NCBI GenBank assembly: GCA_017512725.1 | Contig: JAFWEW010000040.1 | Span: 1 to 64,000 of the forward strand | From: Solobacterium sp. | GTDB lineage: Bacteria > Bacillota_I > Bacilli_A > Erysipelotrichales > Erysipelotrichaceae | Length of the DNA stretch: 64,000 bases | Direction of reading: 5' to 3' | Part shown: in pieces, positions 51,138-62,700 of the stretch | How the letters are laid out: each line of letters opens with the position of its first letter | Position numbering within the stretch: position 1 is the stretch's first letter | The notes under the pieces: generated by a model | What the model saw: the letters and a program-made list of their open reading frames with translations, nothing else | What the model was told of the DNA's origin: nothing | Databases searched by the model: none | Position numbers and translations under genes: made by a program

Positions 51138-51668
51138 TTACTGTATTGCAATGATTTCCGTTGGACGGACCGCATTGATAATGCGCATTACCGCATTGTA
51201 GAACAGCATGAAGCAGAAGATGGTTACTACCATATTCGGGGTGTTTTTCAGAACCAGACAGAAAACTGCGCCGATTACGCAGACTGCACCGCGTATGCAC
51301 TGCAGCATCCAGTGCCCCTGCAGTTTCTTCAGATCCATTGCGTTCATGATGTCGACTGCACCGCTGAATGCCAGCATTCCGACCATATATAACATGACAT
51401 ATGTGGTTGGGATCCGGCTGAGTGAAAAGATAAACATTGAAAGATCAAGAAACAGGATCCCGCGGTACAGGATCTCTTTTCCGCCGACCATGTATCTTGC
51501 CATCCGGAAGTAATATACCAGCATGCGGATGCTGTGAATCAGCAGCAGAACCGCAAGCCACAGGATTACGATCATATATGCCTCTTCTCCAATTAAGAGA
51601 ATCAAAAGCGCAAACATTATCATTAATATCGCAACCAGGAAATTGGAGATTTTCTGCCATCTTGTCAT
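51138..51668 (-). CDS. HdeD/DUF308-like membrane protein
   Basis: A 176-residue integral membrane protein with about six hydrophobic segments in pairs (IMFALLILLIGEE; MIVILWLAVLLLIHSI; GILFLDLSMFIFSLS; YVMLYMVGMLAFSGAVDIMNAM; GAVCVIGAVFCLVLK; IFCFMLFYNAVMRII). This pattern resembles HdeD/DUF308 proteins. It is the last gene of a four-gene operon, overlapping the preceding DUF6765-like gene by 4 bases (ATGA). The function of the family in Firmicutes is not established. Confidence 0.75.
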   Translation of the reverse strand: MTRWQKISNFLVAILMIMFALLILLIGEEAYMIVILWLAVLLLIHSIRMLVYYFRMARYMVGGKEILYRGILFLDLSMFIFSLSRIPTTYVMLYMVGMLAFSGAVDIMNAMDLKKLQGHWMLQCIRGAVCVIGAVFCLVLKNTPNMVVTIFCFMLFYNAVMRIINAVRPTEIIAIQ

Positions 51669-52837
51669 ATGTTATCCCTGTCCTCCGTTTTCTTTATGAT
51701 CTTCCGGTAATCATTAATCCCGTGGAAGCCTCTGCTTATGTAGTCGATGGAAATACCCGCAAGCCGGCTGCCGGAAGCGGAAATCCTTGAAGTGACCATA
51801 CTCTTATGCGTCATTGCCGCAATGAAGAATCTTCCAAGGAAGGTCTCTTCATCCTTTTTATCTTTCGGTGTTGACGTATATTCTTTCTGATATTCATCAA
51901 TTTTGAAATCACGGATCGTCTCTCCGGTAATCGATTCTCCGAGTGCCTTCCAGTCCTGGGAATCATCCACTCGGCGGACCGAAAGAATTCGTTCAATCTC
52001 TTCCCGGTACGGCTCGATCGCTTCCCAGGCGTACGTTTCCTTTTCAAACTCCGGATACGTTCCGTTCAGGTACTGCAGGGCATAAACCATCTGTGCAAAG
52101 GCATGGATATAATCGTGCGGGTTGTCCTTTACGATTTCTTCATAATTCCCCCAGGCAGGCAGATAGACATAGCGGATAAAGCTGTAGTCCGGCAGATGGC
52201 CGGCTCTTCCATGCCCGAGGTTCATGATATTGTTCTCTGAGGCCTGATAGAGACTGCCGGTATATGCGCCTTTTTTCGGATCTTCCTTTGCGGCAGGATT
52301 GTGCCCGAATTCGATCGGGCGCCGTACGAAGCTGCCGTCTTCCTGAGGAATCAGTTCGAAAAAGTGACTGTCCGTATTGTTGATAACGAGAGAAGGCGTT
52401 CCGGCAAAGTAGGTATGCGCCCACGTATCCGCAAGAACATGCATGGCAAGACCGATTGCCTCATTGCCATGGTCCTTTGCAAGATTGACTGTATCCACCA
52501 CCAGGTTCCCGTTCGGCCCGCAGATGAGACGGTACTTATCCTTGTATTTCTTTGAACCTCTTTTTACTTCCGCATACAGATCACGGGGCAGGAAATGGAA
52601 GGAAGACCATATCCTCGTAATATCCTGAAGGCCGAGCAGATCCGTTCTTGCGTTTACCATTTCCGACTGCAGCTGTGTGGTTGCCGCTGACAGCGGTCCA
52701 TTAATGGTTTTCAGAAATGTTTTTGTGCAGTGGTCCACGAGCTGGGCACTGTAGCAGATTTCCTGGCAGGCTTCATGCGGGAACCCTGCGATTGCCGCAG
52801 CACAATATGTTGCATAGTAATGAAAATCGCTGTTCAT
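51665..52837 (-). CDS. DUF6765-like protein, possible zinc-dependent hydrolase
   Basis: A 390-residue cytoplasmic protein that starts MNSDFHYYATYCAAAIAGFP, typical of DUF6765 proteins. Several His and Asp are placed as in zinc-dependent phospholipase C folds: DFHYY, AQLVDHC, HVLADTWAHTYFAG and LGHGRAGHLPDYSF. If this reading is right it is a hydrolase acting on lipids or a related phosphodiester; this is inference. It overlaps both neighbours by 4 bases (ATGA junctions), so translation of the operon is coupled. The adjacent lipase-like gene and two membrane genes support a lipid or membrane theme. Confidence 0.72.
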   Translation of the reverse strand: MNSDFHYYATYCAAAIAGFPHEACQEICYSAQLVDHCTKTFLKTINGPLSAATTQLQSEMVNARTDLLGLQDITRIWSSFHFLPRDLYAEVKRGSKKYKDKYRLICGPNGNLVVDTVNLAKDHGNEAIGLAMHVLADTWAHTYFAGTPSLVINNTDSHFFELIPQEDGSFVRRPIEFGHNPAAKEDPKKGAYTGSLYQASENNIMNLGHGRAGHLPDYSFIRYVYLPAWGNYEEIVKDNPHDYIHAFAQMVYALQYLNGTYPEFEKETYAWEAIEPYREEIERILSVRRVDDSQDWKALGESITGETIRDFKIDEYQKEYTSTPKDKKDEETFLGRFFIAAMTHKSMVTSRISASGSRLAGISIDYISRGFHGINDYRKIIKKTEDRDNI

Positions 52838-53391
52838 GCCGTCTGCTCCTTTTCCAATTCTTTGCCGATCTTTCTGGACTTGATCATTGAATAGAGAATA
52901 TCAACACAGATCAGTAACTGTGTCAGATCCAGAAGGAAACTGCCCTCTTCATTCAGAAATGCATCTTCTGTGCTCATCTGCGCCGGATCTGCCGGCTCCG
53001 ACAAAAGGCTGGCAACCAGACTCATAATCATCAGGATTAAAAGCAAAGATGTAACGATAATGTAAACCGTTCCCTTTTTCTTTCCCTTTCCTTCCCGGTA
53101 TGCGCCAATACCGGCCACATAGTTGATTAAAAATGCAATGATACAGAACACCATAATCGTCACAAAGAATACTGCAGTCACTATCGAGAGTTCCGTTTCA
53201 CCGAGTTCTTCCATCCCCTGAGCGGTGCTCAGAATGAACGCCCGGATATTGTTTTCCCCCAGCAGCATCAACAAAATTACCCGCAGTGCTGTCCAGGCAC
53301 CAAAGGCAATCATGGCCTTTCCGCTGATCTTCAGCGAGTTAAGATACTTTCTCTGTTCGATTTGCTTCTGACTGATTTCCGCTTCTGTCAT
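52834..53391 (-). CDS. four-helix membrane protein of unknown function
   Basis: A 185-residue integral membrane protein. Hydrophobic segments are visible at about 24-45, 66-92, 105-127 and possibly 150-165, and both ends are charged and cytoplasmic by the positive-inside rule. It overlaps the DUF6765-like gene by 4 bases and follows the lipase-like gene by 47 bases. No motif identifies a function. A partner of the two hydrolase-like proteins in the membrane is plausible. Confidence 0.7.
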   Translation of the reverse strand: MTEAEISQKQIEQRKYLNSLKISGKAMIAFGAWTALRVILLMLLGENNIRAFILSTAQGMEELGETELSIVTAVFFVTIMVFCIIAFLINYVAGIGAYREGKGKKKGTVYIIVTSLLLILMIMSLVASLLSEPADPAQMSTEDAFLNEEGSFLLDLTQLLICVDILYSMIKSRKIGKELEKEQTA

Positions 53392-53438
53392 CCGCAGTCC
53401 CCTTTCTCTGTTGTATGAAACGCTGTTCCTGCCATTCG

Positions 53439-54599
53439 CTACTTCGTTTTCGCGGCACTCTTCTTCCCTTCGGTTTTCTCATCCGTACCGAGCTGTTTGA
53501 TTTCCTCCGCAAACTGTTCGATGGCCTCCTTCGCGTGCTGGGTAGCGGTGGTGAAGTAGGTCTTTGGAAGATCCAGAAGAACTTTTGAAGTTTCACTTGA
53601 TGAGATCATGGATTCGAGCGAATCCGCAATGTCCTTGAGTTTCACCTGGTCCAGCGTGACCGCACCTTTCGCCGCAAGTCCGTCAAACAGGGATTCCACA
53701 AATGCTTTTCGTTCCTGCGGATCTGCCTTTTCCACCCATTTCTGAAAGGTCTCATTGATGATCCGCACACCCGGATCCAGCGATTCAACGGTCTTCAATT
53801 TCGGTCCGTCGACACACCAGGATACCGCATCATGCTGGAGCACTCCCAGATAAGAACTTTTTATGATCTTTGTGTTCGGAACATTATGACTGAACAGCTG
53901 ACCGATCACATCATAGGAAGGAACGATCTTGGTGATTTTTCCGCGGATCGCTTCGATCTTTGCGATATCAAATACATCCGGACAGAATCCCGGCCCGTCA
54001 TTGTTGTAGATGCGCAGTACCCGATTCTGCAGTTCCGGCGCAAGACACGAGGCCGCATAAACCGCATGGTTGCCGCCTTTGGAATGACCGCCAATATAAT
54101 ACTTCCGTTTCTCATTCATGGTCTTGCTGACATATTCCTGTGCCATCTTCTGACTGTGGCTCAGAGTAAAGGAAGTCATGAAGTCTTCCCGCCAGCCGAT
54201 GATGCTGTTGTCGGTTCCGCGGAAGGCAATATAGGAAGTCTTATCATCCAGTTCAAAGTGCACCGCTGAAAACTGTGTTTTGCTTTTGTCAAACTTATCG
54301 ATATAGTTTGTCATCCGCAGGTTCCCGAACCGTCTCGAAGCGGCTGCTTTTGCAACAAACTCTTCTTCCCCGCCCGTCACGGTCAGCATCCTGTAACAGT
54401 TCTTCTCTTTGATATCCTCATAGACATCTTTAAGAAGTCTGCCATCAGGATCCATCTGCGGAAGTACTTTTGAACAGTCGAGATAACTGAGCTGACAAAG
54501 AATAATATTATCAGTATCATTCAGCGGATCCCGGTCAAACCCGAGATCTCCCCGCCAGTGTATGTAATCGATTAATACATTTGGTGATTCGAATGCCAT
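53439..54599 (-). CDS. Mbeg1-like (DUF2974) alpha/beta hydrolase
   Basis: A 386-residue cytoplasmic alpha/beta hydrolase of the DUF2974/Mbeg1-like family. The nucleophile elbow is GGHSKGGN with Ser173, preceded by IAFRGTDNSIIGWREDF, the usual lid region. The catalytic Asp and His cannot be pinned down. The C-terminal 70 residues are Lys/Glu-rich and probably helical. ATG at 54599 is chosen with GAGGAA 10 bases upstream; a TTG at 54638 has no site. It heads the operon with a four-helix protein, the DUF6765-like protein and an HdeD-like protein. Substrate unknown, probably a lipid or ester. Confidence 0.87.
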   Translation of the reverse strand: MAFESPNVLIDYIHWRGDLGFDRDPLNDTDNIILCQLSYLDCSKVLPQMDPDGRLLKDVYEDIKEKNCYRMLTVTGGEEEFVAKAAASRRFGNLRMTNYIDKFDKSKTQFSAVHFELDDKTSYIAFRGTDNSIIGWREDFMTSFTLSHSQKMAQEYVSKTMNEKRKYYIGGHSKGGNHAVYAASCLAPELQNRVLRIYNNDGPGFCPDVFDIAKIEAIRGKITKIVPSYDVIGQLFSHNVPNTKIIKSSYLGVLQHDAVSWCVDGPKLKTVESLDPGVRIINETFQKWVEKADPQERKAFVESLFDGLAAKGAVTLDQVKLKDIADSLESMISSSETSKVLLDLPKTYFTTATQHAKEAIEQFAEEIKQLGTDEKTEGKKSAAKTK

Positions 54600-54774
54600 G
54601 CTGGTATATTCCTCTTGGTTCAATTGTACTCGATTCAAAGAAAAACCGCAGAGGAATGAGGGGATTCCGCTGCGGATCAGGATGAACTGCAGAAACCGAG
54701 ATCTGCAGTTCTTACAGAAAGACTATAAACGCTCTCCGGACACAGAACGGGTATAACTCTCCTGCAGGCTGAGA

Positions 54775-54796
54775 AACCAACAAAACATTGTTGGTT
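54775..54796 (-). terminator. hairpin after the potassium-channel gene
   Basis: A perfect 9-bp stem AACCAACAA/TTGTTGGTT with a 4-base loop lies 35 bases past the stop of the channel gene. The following T-run is weak (TTTCTC). Confidence 0.5.
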
Positions 54797-54830
54797 CTCT
54801 AATCCAGTTCTCCTGTATACAAAGCAATTG

Positions 54831-55601
54831 TCACTTCGGACTGTCGGAATCACTTTTTTTAGATGGATTGTTCTTTCCCAGTTCATTCATATATTCCGCT
54901 GTAATAATACCAGCCGGCAATGCCACGATTGCGATTCCGAAAACGGAAGAAATCATCGTCACAGTGCGCCCGATCGTAGTGACCGGATAAATATCACCAT
55001 AACCAACCGTTGTCAGAGAAACGGTAGCCCAGTATACCGCATCAAAGAAGGTTCCAAAGGATTCCGGTTCTACGGTAAAAACAACCATTGCCGAAACAAG
55101 GATATAACCAACTGCCAGTGTGCCTACCGCAATCAGGGATTCCTTTGAGGAAACCAGAACATCCCCGATAATCTTAAAGGTTCGGGAATAACGCATTGCC
55201 TTAAATACCCGCAATACACGCATCGCCCGAAACAGACGCAGTACACGCAGCACCTGAAAACCGGAATGCACAAGACTGAGGGCAGGCAGAATGGAAAGCA
55301 GGTCAATGATTGCCATCAGAGAAAACGGATAACGCAGAAACGAACGGAACCCTGCCTTTTTGAATTTATAGTCAGCAGTTGCCCATCGCAGCACATAGTC
55401 TACGATAAAAATAATGGCGGTAATATAGTCTGTAACACGAAAAAACGGAGGTTCCACCTTAAAGGCAAGCGGTACCAGGCTGATGATGATCGCTGCGATC
55501 ATCAGGTAGTCGTATAGTGCACTTTTCCAGTCTCCGCGGTCTGCTTTCTCGATTAATTCAAATACCCGCATCCGGAACAGTTCGACATGTACTTTAAACA
55601 T
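54831..55601 (-). CDS. voltage-gated potassium channel
   Basis: A 256-residue Kv-type subunit with six helices. S4 carries spaced Arg/Lys (VLRVLRLFRAMRVLRVFKAMR, about 118-137) and the selectivity filter TVGYGD is at 198-203. The C-terminal tail is short and basic, without a cyclic-nucleotide-binding domain, so it should respond to voltage alone. Four copies would form the pore. A pseudogene with nearly the same pore sequence lies at 27252-27479, indicating a second channel gene was lost. The gene is monocistronic; its promoter region lies in the 130 bases upstream. Confidence 0.94.
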   Translation of the reverse strand: MFKVHVELFRMRVFELIEKADRGDWKSALYDYLMIAAIIISLVPLAFKVEPPFFRVTDYITAIIFIVDYVLRWATADYKFKKAGFRSFLRYPFSLMAIIDLLSILPALSLVHSGFQVLRVLRLFRAMRVLRVFKAMRYSRTFKIIGDVLVSSKESLIAVGTLAVGYILVSAMVVFTVEPESFGTFFDAVYWATVSLTTVGYGDIYPVTTIGRTVTMISSVFGIAIVALPAGIITAEYMNELGKNNPSKKSDSDSPK

Positions 55602-55730
55602 TGTTGATTTTCCTTACTTATCTGCTTTGTGACCTGATGCCCGTTACCTGAACATAACCATCACGTTAAAATCAGTATACTTCGACAGTCGCTTTTTTTC
55701 ATTGAAGTTTTCAATTTCAGCGAAACAGAA

Positions 55731-55777
55731 AAAACCGATCCTGCAGGGAACCTAGGGTTTCTGCAATGATCGGTTTT
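55731..55777 (-). terminator. terminator of the rpoBC operon
   Basis: AAAACCGATC pairs with GATCGGTTTT around an inner GCAG..CCTAGG..CTGC stem, followed by TTTTTT on the minus strand, 14 bases after rpoC. Confidence 0.9.
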
Positions 55778-55790
55778 CATTTTTGTCGGG

Positions 55791-58700
55791 TTACTCTTCT
55801 GCGTCTGCGGCAGCGAACGCTTCCTGAGCGGATGCCGATGTACGGAAGTCATCCGCTTCATCGATATCACGTCTGGAAATTTCGTCCGGCTGACGAGATG
55901 CGTAGATCTCCGCAAGTTCTCTGGCCCGCTGTTCACGGATCTCCTTCAGACGGTTCGCCTTAATAACGATCCGGTCTGTTGTCTCACGCTTGCAGTCAGT
56001 ACGTCCTGTACCTGCAGGAATGAGGGAGCCGAGAATAACGTTTTCCTTGAGACCCTGCAGCGTATCGACCTTGCCTTTGACAGCAGCGTCGGTAAGCACG
56101 CGGGTGGTCTCCTGGAACGATGCAGCAGACAGGAAGGAATCGGTCTCAACGGCAGCCTTCGAGATACCGAGCAGGATCGGCTGATACTGTGCCGCTTCCT
56201 TCTCTTCATCAAGAAGACGGTTGTTGATTTCCTTCATGGCCGCCATGCTCAGGGTCTGGCCGACACTGAGATCGGATTCACCGACCTCGGTGACAACGAC
56301 ACGTCTCAGCATCTGACGGATCATGACTTCCAGGTGCTTGTCGGAAATATCGATGGACTGACCGGAGTAAACCTTCTTGACTTCCTTCAGGATGTATTCC
56401 TGAACGGCACGTACACCGGCAACCGCAAGGAGTTCCTTCGGTGCGATGACGCCTTCGGTCAGAGGTTCACCGGCTTCGACAGTGGAACCGACTTCGATGG
56501 TCGAAAGCTTCGGCTGTGTACGGTCGCACTTGTGAACGATGACATCGTTCTCATTTGCGACAGTAATCGTCATGGTTCCGCTTTCGGTATCGCCTTCGAT
56601 CTCCGTTACCTGTCCGTCGATCTTCGAGATGACCGCTACACGCTTCGGTGTACGGGCTTCGAACAGTTCTTCAACTCTCGGAAGACCCTGGGTAATATCA
56701 CCGGACTTGTTTGCGACACCACCGGTATGGAAGTTCCGCATGGTCAGCTGGGTACCAGGTTCACCGATTGCCTGTGCCGCCATAACACCGATTGCTTCGC
56801 CCGGTTCGACCGGATTGCCGGTTGCCATATTGCGGCCATAGCACTTCGCGCAGATTCCGTTCTCCGCTTCGCAGGTAAATACGTTGCGGATCTTTACTTC
56901 TTCTACGCCTGCATCAACGATCTTCTGAGCGAGTTCGCTTGTCAGATAGGTGCCTTCCTCAACGATGACTTCACCGGTATTGGGGTCAACAACATCGCGG
57001 GCGGTATATCTTCCGTCAATACGATCAAACAGCTTTTCGATGATGGAATCATTCTTCTCATCACGGAGTGTCCGTACCGCATAAGCCTTGGTTGTACCGC
57101 AGTCAAACTGGTCGAGCATTCCGTCATCGCTTTCGGCGTCACCCTTTGTGATGATGACTTCCTGAGCGACATCGACGAGACGTCTTGTCAGATATCCGGA
57201 TTCAGCCGTCTTCAGAGCGGTATCGGTCAGACCTTTACGTACACCGTGGGTGGAGATAAAGAACTCGGATACGCTCATGCCTTCACGGAAGCACGAATAG
57301 ATCGGGACTTCGATGATGGAAGGCTGATATTCCTTCTTGGATTTGGACTGTGTCGGACGGGCCATCAGACCACGCATACCGGCAAGCTGGGTGAAGTGGT
57401 TCTTGTTTCCGCGGGCACCGGAAACCGACATCATGTTGATCGGGTTCATACGTGCCATACCGTTCATCAGGTCGTCACCGACACTGTTCTTGACGGTATC
57501 CCACAGCTTGGAGAATGCCTCTTCCCACTCTGCGTCGGTCAGAAGTCCGCGCTCACGCAGTGCATTCAGCGTGTCTGCCTTCTTCTTACCGGCTTCTACC
57601 AGCTCTTCCTTATGCGGTGCGACGGAAATGTCGGAGAGCGCAACGGTCATGCCGGCCAGGGTGGAATAGAGATAACCCATGTCCTTGAGCGAGTCAAGGA
57701 TATCCGAAGTACGTACGGTCTCGGAATCGATATCACCGGTTCCGTTCTTGTACTTTTCGAATACCGCAGCGATCAGGTTTCCGAGATCGCCTTTCTTGAA
57801 TTCATGTGTGATCCGGCGGCTCTGGATCTCCTTGCGGATATCCGTGCCCGGTTCCACGAAATCATCATTCGGTGTTTCCTTCAGATTCTCGGGACTGCAT
57901 TCATTCAGATACGGGAAATCCGGGGGGAATACCGCGTTGAAGATGATCTTGCCGACCGAGGTCAGCAGGTAGCAGCTGTTCTGATACTCGCTGAAGCAGG
58001 TCTTACCGACAGCCTTGCCGGGGATCGCAATACGGGTATGCAGATGAACAGAGCCAATCTGATATGCCGTCAGGACTTCATTGACGTCCTTGAAGATATG
58101 ACCTTCATTGTCACCGAATCTTCTCCATCTCGCTGCTTCTGCAGTAAGACCGAGGGATTCGAGACGGTCTGCCTTCATGTAGAACTCCTCAGCAGTACAT
58201 TCCATGTTCAGATAGAAGTTGCCGAGGACAAGGTCCTGACCCGGAGTAACGATCGGCTTACCATCCTTCGGACCGAGAATATTGTTGGCACCGAGCATGA
58301 GGACTTCCGTCTCTGCTCTTGCCATCTCACTCAGCGGCAGATGAACCGCCATCTGGTCACCGTCGAAGTCTGCGTTGAACGCAGGACATACGAGCGGATG
58401 GACACGGATTGCATGTCCGTCTACCAGTTTCGGGAAGAAGGACTGAATACCGAGACGGTGCAGTGTCGGTGCACGGTTCAGGAAGACCGGATGGCCTTCA
58501 ATAACCTGCTCGACCGCATCCCATACACGGGCATCCTGTTTGTCGATCAGTTTCTCAGCTGTCTTCGGGTTGGCAGCGAGCTGCTGGTTGACCAGTTCGT
58601 TGATGACGAACGGCTTGTACAGCTGGATTGCCATTTCCTTCGGAAGACCGCACTGCCACATCTTCAGATTCGGTCCGATCGCAATAACGGAACGGCCGGA

Positions 58701-59714
58701 GAAGTCAACACGCTTACCGAGCAGGTTCTGACGGAAGCGGCCCTGCTTACCCTTGAGGGAGTGAGACAGCGACTTCAGTGCACGTCCGCCCGCACCGGTA
58801 ATCGGCTTGGAACGGCGTCCGTTATCGATCAGAGCGTCGACTGCTTCCTGCAGCATACGCTTTTCGTTCTGAACGATGATTGCAGGCGTACCGAGCTCCA
58901 GCAGTTTCTTCAGACGGTTGTTACGGGTGATGACACGACGGTAGAGGTCGTTGAGATCACTGGTCGCGAACCGGCCGCCGTCCAGCTGCAGCATCGGTCT
59001 GAGATCGGGCGGGATAACCGGAAGTACCGAGAGGATCATCCATTCCGGACGGTTCTCACTGCCGCGGAAGCTTTCAATCGTCTCGAGACGCTTGATCAGC
59101 TTCTTGCGCTTGTCACCGGTTGCTTTTTCAAGCTCTGCCTTGATCTCGGTGTATTCTTTTTCGATATCGATCTGTTCGAGCAGTGTCTTGACTGCCTCGG
59201 CACCGGTCGCAGCAGAGAAGCTGCCCGGACCGTAGATCGCGGTGTTCTCACGGAACTCACGCTCCGAAAGGATCTGTTTGTAGGTGAGCTTGGTATCACC
59301 CGGATCCGTTACGATCCAGGATACGAAGTACACAACCTCTTCCAGGGATTTCGGAGGGACGTTCAGAAGAAGACTCATTCTGGACGGAATTCCGCGCAGG
59401 TACCAGATGTGCGCAACCGGAGCCGCAAGTTCGATATGGCCCATGCGCTCCCGGCGGACACTGCTCTTGGTGATTTCAACACCGCAGCGGTCACATACGA
59501 CACCCTGATAACGGATCTTCTTGTACTTTCCGCAGGCACATTCCCAGTCCTTGGTCGGACCGAAGATGCGCTCGCAGAACAGACCGTCTTTTTCCGGTTT
59601 CTGAGAACGGTAGTTGATGGTCTCCGGTTTTTTGACTTCGCCATAAGACCAGGATTTGATACGTTCCGGTGATGCCAGTCCGACTTTGATTGCACTGAAC
59701 TTGTTAATATTCAT
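55791..59714 (-). CDS. rpoC: RNA polymerase beta' subunit
   Basis: The 1307-residue catalytic subunit. The N-terminal zinc site is [13 protein letters not shown], the active-site loop [12 protein letters not shown] lies near residue 450, and the C-terminal zinc site is [11 protein letters not shown]. All magnesium-binding Asp are present. It is about 100 residues longer than the Bacillus protein, with a Glu/Ala-rich tail ([19 protein letters not shown]). AAGGAGG precedes the ATG, and rpoB ends 14 bases upstream, so the two form an operon. No lineage-specific large insertion is obvious. Confidence 0.98.
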   Translation of the reverse strand: MNINKFSAIKVGLASPERIKSWSYGEVKKPETINYRSQKPEKDGLFCERIFGPTKDWECACGKYKKIRYQGVVCDRCGVEITKSSVRRERMGHIELAAPVAHIWYLRGIPSRMSLLLNVPPKSLEEVVYFVSWIVTDPGDTKLTYKQILSEREFRENTAIYGPGSFSAATGAEAVKTLLEQIDIEKEYTEIKAELEKATGDKRKKLIKRLETIESFRGSENRPEWMILSVLPVIPPDLRPMLQLDGGRFATSDLNDLYRRVITRNNRLKKLLELGTPAIIVQNEKRMLQEAVDALIDNGRRSKPITGAGGRALKSLSHSLKGKQGRFRQNLLGKRVDFSGRSVIAIGPNLKMWQCGLPKEMAIQLYKPFVINELVNQQLAANPKTAEKLIDKQDARVWDAVEQVIEGHPVFLNRAPTLHRLGIQSFFPKLVDGHAIRVHPLVCPAFNADFDGDQMAVHLPLSEMARAETEVLMLGANNILGPKDGKPIVTPGQDLVLGNFYLNMECTAEEFYMKADRLESLGLTAEAARWRRFGDNEGHIFKDVNEVLTAYQIGSVHLHTRIAIPGKAVGKTCFSEYQNSCYLLTSVGKIIFNAVFPPDFPYLNECSPENLKETPNDDFVEPGTDIRKEIQSRRITHEFKKGDLGNLIAAVFEKYKNGTGDIDSETVRTSDILDSLKDMGYLYSTLAGMTVALSDISVAPHKEELVEAGKKKADTLNALRERGLLTDAEWEEAFSKLWDTVKNSVGDDLMNGMARMNPINMMSVSGARGNKNHFTQLAGMRGLMARPTQSKSKKEYQPSIIEVPIYSCFREGMSVSEFFISTHGVRKGLTDTALKTAESGYLTRRLVDVAQEVIITKGDAESDDGMLDQFDCGTTKAYAVRTLRDEKNDSIIEKLFDRIDGRYTARDVVDPNTGEVIVEEGTYLTSELAQKIVDAGVEEVKIRNVFTCEAENGICAKCYGRNMATGNPVEPGEAIGVMAAQAIGEPGTQLTMRNFHTGGVANKSGDITQGLPRVEELFEARTPKRVAVISKIDGQVTEIEGDTESGTMTITVANENDVIVHKCDRTQPKLSTIEVGSTVEAGEPLTEGVIAPKELLAVAGVRAVQEYILKEVKKVYSGQSIDISDKHLEVMIRQMLRRVVVTEVGESDLSVGQTLSMAAMKEINNRLLDEEKEAAQYQPILLGISKAAVETDSFLSAASFQETTRVLTDAAVKGKVDTLQGLKENVILGSLIPAGTGRTDCKRETTDRIVIKANRLKEIREQRARELAEIYASRQPDEISRRDIDEADDFRTSASAQEAFAAADAEE

Positions 59715-59728
59715 CGTCCGTATCCTCC

Positions 59729-62700
59729 TTATTCATCCATACTGCCGCCGAAGGCTGCAGCCTCTTCCGGGATGTCATCATCATTCGGTGTATCACGGAT
59801 GGTGAGATCATCGAATTCCGGTTCGTAGCGCTGTCTGCTCATGTCGAGCGTAGCCTCTTCCTTGAGTTCCTGCTTCTCAAGTTCCTTGAGATCGGTGTAT
59901 TCACCGTCTTCATTCATCATGCGGACATCAACCGCAAGTGCCTGAAGTTCATGCACAAGAACGCGGAAGGATTCCGGAATGCCCGGATCCGGCAGATCCT
60001 TGCCCTTGACGATGGATTCGTAGGTCTTGGTACGGCCCATGATGTCATCACTCTTGACGGTCAGGATCTCCTGCAGTGTATGTGCAGCACCATATGCCTC
60101 AAGCGCCCAGACTTCCATCTCACCGAAACGCTGGCCGCCGTTCTGCGCTTTACCGCCGAGCGGCTGCTGGGTAACGAGAGAGTAAGGTCCGGTTGCACGG
60201 GCATGGAGCTTGTCGTCGACCATGTGCGCGAGCTTGATCATGTACATGACGCCGACAGAGATGCGTTCATCATACGGTTCACCGGTCAGACCGTCGGTAA
60301 GCAGATACTTGCCGTCGGCAGATGTTCCGGCTTCTTCCATGATGTTCTTCAGATCTTCGTTGGATACACCGTCGAAGACCGGAGTAGCGAATTTACAGCC
60401 AAGTCTGCGGGCTGCCATTCCGAGGTGTACTTCCAGCACCTGTCCGATGTTCATTCGGGAAGGAACGCCGAACGGGTTGAGCATGATATCGATCGGAGTA
60501 CCGTCCTGCATGTACGGCATGTCTTCGATCGGCATAATGCGGGAGATGACACCCTTGTTTCCGTGGCGGCCGGCCATCTTGTCACCTTCAGAGATCTTAC
60601 GTTTCTGAACGATGTAGACCTTGACCACTTCATTGACTCCCGGCGGGAGTTCATGATCATCCTTGCGCTTGAATACTCTTACGCTGTGGACAATACCGGC
60701 ACCGCCGTGCGGTACTTTCAGAGAGTTGTCACGTACTTCGCGGCTCTTCTCACCGAAGATCGCAAGCAGCAGCTTCTCTTCCGGAGTGACTTCCGACTGA
60801 CCCTTCGGGGTAACCTTACCGACGAGGATATCGCCTTCCTTCACTTCCGCACCGACCATGACGATTCCGCGGCCGTCGAGATTGCGGCATGCACTCTCGG
60901 CAACGTTGGGAATATCACGGGTGATTTCTTCCGGACCGAGCTTGGTCTCACGGCACTCAATGTCATATTCCTCGATATGAATGGAGGTATAGACATCTTC
61001 ACGAACCATGCGCTCACTCATGATGATCGCATCTTCGTAGTTGTAGCCGTGCCAGGTCATGAACGCAATCAGTACGTTCTGGCCAAGTGCCAGCTCACCA
61101 TTCTGCATGGCCGGTCCATCGGCGAGGATATCGCCGCGCTCGATCTTTTCCCCATCCTGAACAATCGGATGCTGGTTCAGACAGGTCGAAGCGTTGGAAC
61201 GGCGGAACTTGGTGAGCGGATACTCATGTTCGGTTCCGTTGTCTTCGGTCACGATGATCTTGTCTGCATCGACATAGGTTACCGTTCCCGGAGCCGTAGC
61301 GACACAGGCCGCGCCGGAGTCACGGGCAATACGGTGTTCGATGCCGGTGCCGACATACGGGCTGTGCGGATCCAGCAGAGGCACTGCCTGTCTCTGCATG
61401 TTCGCGCCCATCAGAGCTCGTGTACAGTCATCGTTTTCAAGGAACGGGACACAGGAGGTCGCAACCGATACGATCTGACGCGGCGAAACGTCCGCGTAGT
61501 CGATCATGTCACGGTCTGCCATGATGGTTTCACCGGCCTTACGGGCGACGATACGGTCACCGACCAGCTTTCCGTCCTTGATTTCGTTTGCCTGAGCGAT
61601 CACGTGGTCGTTCTCTTCATCTGCGGACATATACTTGATATCATCCGTGACTTTTCCGTTTACGACCTTACGGTACGGCGTCTGAATGAAGCCATACTCG
61701 TTGACCTTGGCATACGTTGTGAGATAGGAGATCAGACCGATATTCGGACCTTCCGGTGTTTCAATCGGGCAGATTCTTCCATAGTGGGAGTTGTGAATAT
61801 CACGTACTTCGAAGCCGGCACGCTCACGGGTGAGACCGCCCGGGCCAAGCGCGGAAATACGGCGCTTGTTGGACAGCTCTGCCAGCGGGTTCTGCTGGTC
61901 CATAAACTGGGACAGCTGCGAACTGGAGAAAAACTCCTTGATCGCTGCGGTCAGCGGACGGATATTCGTCAGCTGCTTCGGTGTCAGGGCTGCGGAATCG
62001 GTAATGGACATCCGCTCCTTGACGGTACGTTCCATACGGGAAAGACCGATCCGGAACTGGTTCTGGATCAGCTCACCGACGGTACGGATACGCCGGTTGC
62101 CCAGCATATCGATATCATCCGGTGTACCGACACCGTCCAGCATGTTCAGCTCATAGCTGTACAGCGAGTACATGTCGGACATCGTGATGGTGTGCTTGGT
62201 ATTCAGCGGGTCGCCGCCGATTACCTTTACTTCATGACCTTCCTCGGTAACGATCGTAACTTCCTGCACGCATGCACCGACCAGCCATACGCTGACGGCT
62301 TTATTGCCGGATTCCATGACTTCCTGCTGGATCAGTTCCTTATCCGCAGTGGTCAGCGGTACGAGTACATCATCCGGGATGTAACGGGAAGCGATGAGGG
62401 TTTCATCTTCACGGCAGAGATCTGCGCCATTTTCCGTTACACGGCCGATGGAGAACATTCTGGAGCCAAGATCGAGGATCGCAGAAGCGTTGTCGTTGGT
62501 GAGCTTTGCCTCACTTGCGATAATGCCTGCGTAAACCGGGATCTTTTCAAATTCCTTCGCGATATTCTTGATATCTTCCGGAATCAGAACCGTTCCCTGT
62601 TCATAGTGGATCTTATTGCCGTCAAGATCGGTCGCAAGAATACGTCCGACGAGGGCATTGGTCCAGGAGGTATCCATTTCTGCGGTTACCGGGTGCGAGA

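Noticed and set aside
51036-51392. 118-residue plus-strand frame with a hydrophobic N-terminus
   Set aside because: It overlaps the minus-strand membrane protein, whose helices and operon overlap are far better supported.
54677-54886. 69-residue minus-strand frame after the potassium channel
   Set aside because: It overlaps the channel's 3' end and the hairpin after it, and has no ribosome site or recognisable pattern.
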